Of a stretch of DNA of 13,886 bases, positions 8,441 to 13,233 are shown piece after piece. Every line of letters begins with the position of its first letter. The first letter of the stretch is position 1. This DNA is from Anaerolineaceae bacterium UBA4781 (lineage in GTDB: Bacteria > Chloroflexota > Anaerolineae > Anaerolineales > Anaerolineaceae). Where the stretch lies: positions 6,084-19,969 of the forward strand of contig DHHD01000085.1 in NCBI GenBank assembly GCA_002403105.1, read 5' to 3'. The notes beneath the pieces were generated by a model that was not told where the DNA came from, searched no databases, and saw only the letters and a list, made by a program, of their open reading frames with translations. Made by a program: the position numbers and the translations under genes.

Positions 8441-8476
8441 TTGGACTATATTTATCCAATATAAACACTATATAAT
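8441..8476 (+). promoter_or_regulatory. Candidate sod promoter region with an overlapping inverted repeat
   Basis: A perfect TATAAT stands at 8471-8476, 20 bases before the sod ATG. No good -35 box is found at 16-18 bases. Instead TTGGA (8441-8445) and TCCAA (8455-8459) form an inverted repeat with a 9-base spacer, centred about 23 bases upstream of the -10 box, where an operator could overlap the -35 region. On the opposite strand, TTGAAG (8485-8480) and TATATT (8463-8458), 16 bases apart, may serve the transporter gene. The assignment rests on sequence pattern only. Confidence 0.35.
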
Positions 8477-8483
8477 TAACTTC

Positions 8484-8490
8484 AAGGAGG
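8484..8490 (+). promoter_or_regulatory. Strong ribosome binding site that fixes the sod start
   Basis: AAGGAGG lies 5 bases before ATG 8496 and is the best Shine-Dalgarno sequence in the window. It rules out the in-frame upstream start at 8343, which would overlap the divergent transporter gene and add 51 residues unlike any SOD. Confidence 0.8.
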
Positions 8491-8495
8491 AAACC

Positions 8496-9116
8496 ATGAG
8501 CTTTATTTTACCCGAACTTCCCTATGCATACGATGCGCTGGAACCTTATATGGATGCACTGACCATGGAAATTCATCATGACAAACATCATGCAGCCTAC
8601 ACCACAAATCTGAACGCAGCCCTTGAGAAATATCCTGAATTTTATGATAGAACGATTGAAGCAATTCTCGTCGATCTGCAAGCCATTCCGGAAGAGATCC
8701 GCACAGCCGTTCGCAATAATGGCGGCGGATTTTATCATCACAACTTGTGGTGGACTCAACTTGCTCCTAATGCCGGCGGCGAGCCGGTAGGCACACTTGC
8801 CGAAGCGATCAAAAAAGATTTCGGGGATTTCTCTGCGTTGAAAGAGCAAATGACCATTGCAGCCATGGGTCGTTTTGGCAGTGGATGGGCCTGGCTGAGC
8901 AAACGCAATGATAAGAAGTTGATCATCGAATCCACTCCCAATCAGGATTCCCCCCTTTCTCAAGGATTGTTCCCTCTACTTGGGATTGATGTCTGGGAAC
9001 ATGCGTATTATCTGAAATATCAGAACAGACGCAAAGATTTTGTGGACGCATTCTGGAATGTTATCAATTGGGATGAAGTGGAACACCGTTTCCAAGAAGG
9101 AGCTTTGCCCGAGTAG
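8496..9116 (+). CDS. sodA: Superoxide dismutase, Fe/Mn family (Mn-type features)
   Basis: The 206-residue length is typical. It converts superoxide to hydrogen peroxide and oxygen in the cytoplasm; no signal peptide is present. The N-terminus (FILPELPYAYDALEPYMD) is canonical. Metal ligands by family alignment are His27 (in MEIHHDKHH), His82 (in NNGGGFYHHNLWW), Asp165 and His169 (in DVWEHAYYLKY). Gly-Gly near 77-78 and Gln150 in STPNQDSPL are the pattern usually seen in Mn rather than Fe enzymes. The usual Asn just before the second ligand is replaced by His81, and the usual Gly-Gly-His is Gly-Gly-Phe, so metal preference is not certain. The gene appears monocistronic, with its own ribosome site and a terminator just after the stop. 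Confidence 0.95.
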   Translation: MSFILPELPYAYDALEPYMDALTMEIHHDKHHAAYTTNLNAALEKYPEFYDRTIEAILVDLQAIPEEIRTAVRNNGGGFYHHNLWWTQLAPNAGGEPVGTLAEAIKKDFGDFSALKEQMTIAAMGRFGSGWAWLSKRNDKKLIIESTPNQDSPLSQGLFPLLGIDVWEHAYYLKYQNRRKDFVDAFWNVINWDEVEHRFQEGALPE

Positions 9117-9124
9117 CATTACAA

Positions 9125-9158
9125 GAAGGAGTAGAAAATTCTACTCCTTCATTTTTTT
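9125..9158 (+). terminator. Rho-independent terminator of sod
   Basis: A 12-bp perfect stem (9125-9136 GAAGGAGTAGAA with 9139-9150) is followed by an A and seven Ts. The nominal 2-base loop would open to a larger one in RNA. It starts 8 bases after the sod stop. The opposite strand also has the stem but only a poor U-tract, so it probably ends the convergent ppgK operon weakly at best. The ppgK stop codon (9151-9149) overlaps the base of the stem. Confidence 0.9.
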
Positions 9159-9895
9159 ATATGCTCTGCGTACCAGGCTGCCCCAATGATGCCTGCCAGG
9201 TTGAGATGTTCGGCAGGTAGAAGCTTTGCATTCACATTTAAATGGGGAAAGAATTTTTCATGATATTTACTTGCCCCACCGCCAATGATGAGTACATCCG
9301 GGCTGAATAGAAATTCCAACTGATCAAGGTATTCTTGCAATAAAAAAGACCATTCTTTCCACCGCAGATCCTTTTTTTGTCTAATGGCATCTGAAGCTCT
9401 TTTTTCAGCGATCTTCCCTCTGATCTCCAAATGCCCTAATTCGGTATTTGGAAGCAGTTCACCACGTACAAAGATCGCCGACCCAATGCCCGTTCCCAAG
9501 GTCAGGACAATGACAATTTCTTTTTGAAAAGGCCTGCCGGCGCCAAAACGCATTTCGGCGATGCCGGCAGCATCTGCATCATTCATGGAATAAGCCTTCA
9601 AGCCTGTTTTGTGAAAAACCTGCTCATCAATATTAATACCGATCCACTTTTTACTGATATTAGCTGCGCTTAAAGCAACCCCATTCTTCACGATCGCTGG
9701 AAAACCGATGCCGATGATCCCGGTCCACTTCAGGTCGCGCACGAATTCGGCAATGAGATCCATGATCTTTTCGGGTTTGATCTTACCTTCCGTTGGATAG
9801 CGTTTTTTTTCGCTGATCAGCACGCCTTTTCGGGTATCCACCAGAGCTCCTTTGATACCCGTTCCCCCCACATCGATACCCAGCACTTTAGCCAT
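9149..9895 (-). CDS. ppgK: Polyphosphate glucokinase (ROK-type)
   Basis: The 248-residue protein has the ROK kinase fold and the features that separate polyphosphate glucokinases from ATP-only ones. These are the phosphate loop GIDVGGTGIKGALVD (6-20), NDADAAGIAEMRFG (105-118) with catalytic Asp106, LTLGTGIGSA (131-140), and LPNTELGHLEI (148-158) followed by AEKRASDAIR and LIIGGGASK (202-210). It should phosphorylate glucose using polyphosphate, and probably also ATP. The start at 9895 is preferred because AGGAGG lies 4 bases upstream; an in-frame TTG at 9913 would add six residues. It is the last gene of a ruvX-mltG-ppgK operon, 8 bases after mltG. It could use glucose freed by MalQ, but it is not in that operon. 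Confidence 0.92.
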   Translation of the reverse strand: MAKVLGIDVGGTGIKGALVDTRKGVLISEKKRYPTEGKIKPEKIMDLIAEFVRDLKWTGIIGIGFPAIVKNGVALSAANISKKWIGINIDEQVFHKTGLKAYSMNDADAAGIAEMRFGAGRPFQKEIVIVLTLGTGIGSAIFVRGELLPNTELGHLEIRGKIAEKRASDAIRQKKDLRWKEWSFLLQEYLDQLEFLFSPDVLIIGGGASKYHEKFFPHLNVNAKLLPAEHLNLAGIIGAAWYAEHIKK

Positions 9896-9899
9896 GATT

Positions 9900-9905
9900 C
9901 CTCCT
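9900..9905 (-). promoter_or_regulatory. Ribosome binding site of ppgK overlapping the mltG stop
   Basis: On the minus strand AGGAGG ends 4 bases before the ppgK ATG and shares bases with the mltG TAG (9906-9904). This supports the shorter ppgK start and suggests linked translation of the two genes. Confidence 0.75.
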
Positions 9906-11022
9906 ACTGACAAGCATTGGATTGATGTTCCTCATAGTCCTCAGCAAAAACATGGGTTCCGCTTCCATCGCAAGCCGATCGAAAATAATAATAGTTCGTC
10001 TGCTCTGGAAAAGCTACCGCAATTAAACTGTCAATTCCCACAGAGCAGATCGGCGTGGGCGGTAATCCATTGAACCTATATGTATTATACGGAAAATCAA
10101 CTTCAAGATCAGCGCCGGTTAGCGGTGTTTTCCACCAGGTTTGTGTTTGTTCATCCCAACCTAAAGCATATTGTACAGTGGGATCGCTCTGTAGTAGCAT
10201 ATTTACCAGCAGCCGGTTGAGGAATACCGACGCGATGGTAGTTTTTTCATCAGATTGTACTGCTTCCCGCTCTACAATAGATGCCAGCGTAATAGCTTGA
10301 TAAGGGGTTAATCCCTGTTGTGAAAAAGCATTGATCACTTCAGGCGTGAATTGTGCGACAGATTGGTCGATCAAGTACTGCAAAAAATTCAATGGGCTGG
10401 TATCGCGCATGATCGTATATTCTCCCGCCAGAATTAAACCTTCCAGATTGGGGGCATCCTTGAATATTTCCGGTAAAACCAATCCGGTTTTCGATTCGGA
10501 CAGCGAGAGCAGATCGTTGGATGAGAAATTTAACCCTGAGGTGGGAATGAGTCTTGCGATCTCCTCCAGCCGCAGTCCAGGTAGGATGACAAAACGTACA
10601 TCTTCGGGAGTAGGATCGATCATGGCAGCCGCCAGTTCCAGCGGGGATTGCGCAGGAGAAAAGAAATAAGTGCCGCTCTGCAAAATTCGGTCATATCCTT
10701 TATAGATCAGGTAATTAAGGAAAACCTGCTCATTCGAGATCAATCCGGCTTGGGCCAGCTTTGTACTGACTTGGCTGGCAGTATCCCCTGCCAGAACCTG
10801 AAATTCCTGTGATTCCTCAACCCCTTCCAGCATTGGAGTGGTAAGCTTTCTATGTTGGAAAAACAGCACCACCGCCAAACGGCTGCTCTGATTCAAACTC
10901 AAACTTGCATCCGGCTCACCGAACACACCTGCCGTTTGAAAGGGAAAATAGATAAAAAATAGACCAAGAAGGATAAGTAGTACCAGAAGAAATATCCCAA
11001 AAAGCACATTCCATCTTCGCAT
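9904..11022 (-). CDS. mltG: Endolytic murein transglycosylase MltG (YceG-like)
   Basis: The 372-residue protein has one N-terminal membrane segment (about 7-27) with a short cytoplasmic start, then an extracytoplasmic part. A LysM-like region (about 73-125, VLAGDTASQVSTKLAQAGLI) precedes the YceG catalytic domain. ASIVEREA (247-254) holds the proposed catalytic Glu251. SVFLNRLL (265-272), LQSDPTVQYALG (277-288), PYNTYRFNGLPPTPI (311-325) and the terminal HVFAEDYEEH (357-366) follow. MltG cuts nascent glycan strands and so sets their length during wall synthesis. The usual CNPG after GLPPTPI reads CSVG here, a small departure. AAGGAAGA ahead of the ATG lies in the end of ruvX, and only 3 bases separate the genes. 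Confidence 0.92.
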   Translation of the reverse strand: MRRWNVLFGIFLLVLLILLGLFFIYFPFQTAGVFGEPDASLSLNQSSRLAVVLFFQHRKLTTPMLEGVEESQEFQVLAGDTASQVSTKLAQAGLISNEQVFLNYLIYKGYDRILQSGTYFFSPAQSPLELAAAMIDPTPEDVRFVILPGLRLEEIARLIPTSGLNFSSNDLLSLSESKTGLVLPEIFKDAPNLEGLILAGEYTIMRDTSPLNFLQYLIDQSVAQFTPEVINAFSQQGLTPYQAITLASIVEREAVQSDEKTTIASVFLNRLLVNMLLQSDPTVQYALGWDEQTQTWWKTPLTGADLEVDFPYNTYRFNGLPPTPICSVGIDSLIAVAFPEQTNYYYFRSACDGSGTHVFAEDYEEHQSNACQ

Positions 11023-11025
11023 GGT

Positions 11026-11478
11026 TCAATCTTCCTTTTCCAAATGGGAATCAATGTAGGTCTGCAGCAAGATACAGGCTGCCACATCATCCAGATGACC
11101 TTGGCGCTGCTTGCGGTTCACGCCCATTTCCCGGCGCGACTGCTGGGCAGCTTTGGTGGTATTCATCTCATCCCAGTACTCCAGGGGAATATCCAACATG
11201 CCCAGGATCGCCTCTCCCAAGCGCAATGCTTTCCGACCTGAAAAAGTGACCTCGCCATCCTCATCCCGGCTGATTCCGATGATGATCTTCCTGATTTCAT
11301 ATTCCTTGCATATTTTTATGATGGAACGAGCGCTTTCCTGGTAGGAAATATTCTTGATCACACTCAGCGGTCGTGAGATCGTACCGCATGGATCAGAAAT
11401 GGAAATTCCGATGCGTTTTTCACCTGGGTCGATACCCATGAAACGGTTTGATTCTTTACTCTTTTCCATCTCTGGCAT
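11026..11478 (-). CDS. ruvX: RuvX/YqgF family (putative pre-16S rRNA nuclease or Holliday junction resolvase homologue)
   Basis: The 150-residue protein has an RNase H-like fold. Acidic residues expected for metal binding are visible: Asp17 in MGIDPGEKRIGISISD, Asp103/Glu104 in YWDEMNTTKAA, and Asp130/Asp131 in GHLDDVAACILLQTYID. E. coli YqgF has been assigned to 5' maturation of 16S rRNA; relatives were long annotated as Holliday junction resolvases. It is the first gene of the ruvX-mltG-ppgK operon. No Shine-Dalgarno sequence precedes ATG 11478. A second in-frame ATG at 11469 gives MEKSKESNRF and sits 7 bases after a TATAAT, which would make a leaderless message. The true start is therefore uncertain by three codons. 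Confidence 0.92.
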   Translation of the reverse strand: MPEMEKSKESNRFMGIDPGEKRIGISISDPCGTISRPLSVIKNISYQESARSIIKICKEYEIRKIIIGISRDEDGEVTFSGRKALRLGEAILGMLDIPLEYWDEMNTTKAAQQSRREMGVNRKQRQGHLDDVAACILLQTYIDSHLEKED

Positions 11479-11498
11479 TATACATTACTTAAATTATA
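11477..11498 (-). promoter_or_regulatory. Candidate ruvX operon promoter (two overlapping -10 boxes)
   Basis: Reading the minus strand, TATAAT occurs at 11498-11493 and again at 11482-11477. The first would give a leader of about 8 bases to ATG 11478. The second would place transcription start at or next to ATG 11469. No convincing -35 box is seen for either. The lack of any Shine-Dalgarno sequence fits a leaderless or nearly leaderless transcript. Confidence 0.4.
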
Positions 11499-11516
11499 GG
11501 AATAGTTTTTCCTTTC

Positions 11517-11723
11517 TTGTTTACCGGTAAGATAAATATTAATCCAAACGTTAAACGTACGGGAATGGCAACAATTAGGATACTTATACTTAACAATGGT
11601 TATCAATTTAATGCCACAAATGATGAAATAACCCAAATGGCACGATGTATTGCCAATTATCGAGAATCTAAAATCACAAAAACAGATTTATCAACATGGA
11701 TAGAAGAAAAAATCGAACAGTGA
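11517..11723 (+). pseudogene. 3' remnant of a Doc/Fic-type toxin gene
   Basis: The 68-codon frame from a TTG (no ribosome site) encodes a sequence matching the last third of death-on-curing (Doc) proteins: KRTGMATIRILILNNGYQF, then a two-helix end NDEITQMARCIANYRESKITK and DLSTWIEEKIEQ. In intact Doc, HPFxDGNKR precedes this part and carries the catalytic His. Here only NPNVKR stands in its place, with no His and missing residues. The N-terminal two thirds are absent because the ruvX promoter and gene occupy that space. The frame stays open to 11493 (PFLFTGK), which may be further motif debris. Doc phosphorylates EF-Tu in the P1 phage system; this remnant should be inactive. Family assignment is from remembered motif patterns. 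Confidence 0.6.
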
Positions 11724-11788
11724 ATAATAATCAAATAGAATGAAATATTTATTGCTTAAGTTACTTAAATAGAAAGGTCGTACTAAGA

Positions 11789-11890
11789 ATAAAGAAAATC
11801 ACGAACAAAAAATCGATCTCTCTTCACCCACTAATATTTAATGAAGTCATATATGCATTGATAAAAGCATCCCCACCGAAAGAGGAATAG
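11789..11890 (+). pseudogene. Small ORF lacking a standard start codon (SLHPL-type short protein)
   Basis: From an ATA at 11789 to TAG 11888-11890 the frame reads KKITNKKSISLHPL followed by IFNEVIYALIKASPPKEE, 33 codons in all. The pattern Lys-rich start, LHPL-x-F-x-E-x-x-x-x-L-[IL]-K, then PP-KEE, recalls short uncharacterised proteins of Chloroflexota and cyanobacteria. No ATG, GTG or TTG lies at a sensible place in frame; the ATA is where a one-base change from ATG would fit. The next remnant starts 33 bases later with a good ribosome site, as in a former two-gene operon. The resemblance is from memory and the ORF is short, so this call is tentative. Confidence 0.35.
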
Positions 11891-11895
11891 AAATT

Positions 11896-11938
11896 TAATT
11901 GGTCAAAATATCAGGAGAATTTTATGGCTGACCAATTA
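11896..11938. repeat. Perfect 10-bp inverted repeat around a ribosome site and start codon
   Basis: TAATTGGTCA (11896-11905) and TGACCAATTA (11929-11938) are exact reverse complements separated by 23 bases. The loop contains AGGAGA (11913-11918) and the ATG at 11924. The arm centres are 33 bp apart, about three helical turns. It could be an operator for a dimeric autoregulator, or an RNA hairpin around the start region. The second arm is within codons 2-5 of the remnant gene. Confidence 0.6.
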
Positions 11939-12116
11939 TTTTCAAATGTTTCAACCACAGAGAGATAGCCGAATGCTTAATTGCTTGGGATATAGTTAGT
12001 TACATTTTAAAACTGGCAATTTAAGAATAGGTGATAATTTAGAAAGTTCCAAGATGGTTACCACTGCATATGTGGCTGTAAGAAATATTCATCTAGAAAA
12101 AAAGAAGATAATCTAA
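11924..12116 (+). pseudogene. Unrecognised small gene broken by two frameshifts
   Basis: After a good ribosome site (AGGAGA) an ATG opens MADQLFSNVSTTER and stops at 11966-11968. Removing one AG from the AGAGAG at 11959-11964 joins it to EIAECLIAWDIVSYILK in another frame. Adding one A to the A-run near 12009-12012 then joins KTGNLRIGDNLESSKMVTTA and YVAVRNIHLEKKKII, ending at TAA 12114-12116. The restored product would be about 62 residues, probably mostly helical and soluble. Both shifts fall in simple repeats, where slippage is common, and a continuous plausible protein results. I do not recognise the family. GDNLES faintly recalls the start of some DNA methyltransferases, but too little is left to say so. 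Confidence 0.45.
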
Positions 12117-12221
12117 TTTTGTTGATTATTTAAATATGCTTCTAAACACAAACGTAAAACTTCTATTTTTTATCTTCGTAAATTGTCTTAGAAATTTGTA
12201 GTATTGTCACTTCAAACTGTG

Positions 12222-12272
12222 GTAAGTTATCAATGTTTAGCTTACCAATTATGCTAAACACTCATTGCTTAC
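12222..12272. repeat. Imperfect inverted repeat / stem-loop with 20-base arms
   Basis: Arms 12222-12241 and 12253-12272 match at 16 of 20 positions as reverse complements, with an 11-base loop. The inner 8 bp (TGTTTAGC / GCTAAACA) and the outer 5 bp (GTAAG / CTTAC) are perfect. An alternative shorter pairing uses TGGTAAG (12220-12226) with CTTACCA (12241-12247). There is no T-run after it, so it is not an ordinary terminator. It may be a remnant of a small mobile repeat or a structured leader upstream of the lipoprotein gene. Confidence 0.45.
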
Positions 12273-12371
12273 TGAATTGGGTTGCGAAATATATAATTTT
12301 TTGCTTGGTTGTTGGAATGATAGGAAATTTATTAATTTCTTGAAAATCGATGATTTCCCATCAGTTTTCCT

Positions 12372-12377
12372 TATAAT
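12372..12377 (+). promoter_or_regulatory. Candidate -10 box giving a leaderless lipoprotein mRNA
   Basis: A perfect TATAAT ends 6 bases before ATG 12384, so transcription would begin at or beside the start codon. Only a weak AGG is present as a ribosome site. No consensus -35 box lies 16-18 bases upstream; TTGAAA at 12340-12345 is too far at 26 bases. Confidence 0.4.
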
Positions 12378-12383
12378 AGGATT

Positions 12384-13217
12384 ATGAATAAAAAACATTC
12401 CTTAAGCATAAGAAAAGTTCTTCTAATCAGTTCCTTGTTAATCTTGCTGCAGGCATGCAACTTCCCGTTATCACAAAACAGTTCGTTTGACGATAAAGTT
12501 GCAACGCAAGCTGCATTCGCATTCACGCAAACTGCCCAGCAAAACCAATACCTTGCAACCAGCGTCACAGCCACGCCTGCGCCCATCATCCCAACCCTAA
12601 CTCCCACCAGTGAGCTGGATAATCCAAAAGCGCTTTTAGGCAATGCTGCATGGCAAGATTCTTTGGCCAGCGGAAACAGTTTTGGATTAGGAACCGAAGA
12701 AGAGCAGATCAGCGGCACCAATGCCACCATTTGGATTGAAAATGGGAGTATCAATATGCTTCGACCAACTACTTCAGGGGGATATATCTGGTATTCCGCC
12801 TACCCGAATATTTCCGATTTTTATCTGGAAGCGAAATTCGAAACCGAGAGCTGCAATGGTGTGGATGAATATGGATTGTTCTTCCGAAAGCCTGAATATG
12901 CAGACAAAGCAGGTTATTATTTCGTGGTTACCGGTGAAGGGAAATTCAACCTCATGCGTTGGACTGCCAGCGGCTCCACCCTGCTTGGGGATTGGACAGC
13001 CAGCGAAGACCTTGCCAAAGGACCGAATGCGGTGAATACGCTGGGCGTATGGGCAGAAGGAAATACCTACAAGCTTTATATCAACGATGCTTTCGCAGCA
13101 AAATTCGAGGATAATGCCGGATTGGTTTCAGGTTATTTTGGCTTGTTCAGTAATTCCAAACAGACTGCGGGTATGTTCATCAAGATGGATGAAATCGCCT
13201 ATTGGAATCTGCCATAA
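12384..13217 (+). CDS. Secreted lipoprotein with a beta-sandwich (LamG/DUF1080-like) domain
   Basis: The 277-residue product begins with a basic stretch and hydrophobic core ending in LLQAC, a lipobox with Cys25, so it should be a lipid-anchored surface protein. Residues about 30-75 are low complexity and rich in Thr, Ala, Gln and Pro (for example TATPAPIIPTLTPTSE), a flexible spacer typical of Chloroflexota lipoproteins. Residues about 88-277 look like a concanavalin-like beta-sandwich: WQDSLASG at its start, then FYLEAKFETESC, YGLFFRKPE, YYFVVTGEGKFNLMRW, NTLGVWAEGNTYKLYINDA, GYFGLFSNS and a final KMDEIAYWNLP. This order resembles LamG and 3-keto-disaccharide hydrolase (DUF1080) domains that bind or cleave glycans. 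No catalytic residue can be named. msrP starts 16 bases downstream and is likely co-transcribed. Confidence 0.8.
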   Translation: MNKKHSLSIRKVLLISSLLILLQACNFPLSQNSSFDDKVATQAAFAFTQTAQQNQYLATSVTATPAPIIPTLTPTSELDNPKALLGNAAWQDSLASGNSFGLGTEEEQISGTNATIWIENGSINMLRPTTSGGYIWYSAYPNISDFYLEAKFETESCNGVDEYGLFFRKPEYADKAGYYFVVTGEGKFNLMRWTASGSTLLGDWTASEDLAKGPNAVNTLGVWAEGNTYKLYINDAFAAKFEDNAGLVSGYFGLFSNSKQTAGMFIKMDEIAYWNLP

Positions 13218-13233
13218 GATCACAGGAAATATA

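Larger units (their letters stand above)
11724..12383. other. AT-rich stretch without an intact gene
   Basis: About 660 bases separate the Doc remnant from the lipoprotein ATG. Base composition is far from the neighbours: hand counts give 13 G/C in 60 bases at 11701-11760 and 14 in 60 at 12121-12180, against 33 in 60 at 8761-8820 inside sod. It contains the remnants at 11789-11890 and 11924-12116, the inverted repeat at 11896-11938 and the stem-loop at 12222-12272. The rest (about 12117-12221 and 12273-12371) shows no ORF, RNA gene or repeat that I can support. This looks like an old insertion site that is decaying. Confidence 0.6.

Noticed and set aside
8343..8495. Longer sod start adding 51 residues
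   Set aside because: It would run through the divergent transporter gene and its promoter; AAGGAGG marks ATG 8496.
11756..11768. Perfect small palindrome TTAAGT-T-ACTTAA as an operator
   Set aside because: Short arms in very AT-rich DNA with no intact gene beside it; chance is likely.
12000..12116. DNA methyltransferase start suggested by GNLRIGDNLES
   Set aside because: Only about six residues fit; the expected DPPF-type motif and downstream sequence are absent.
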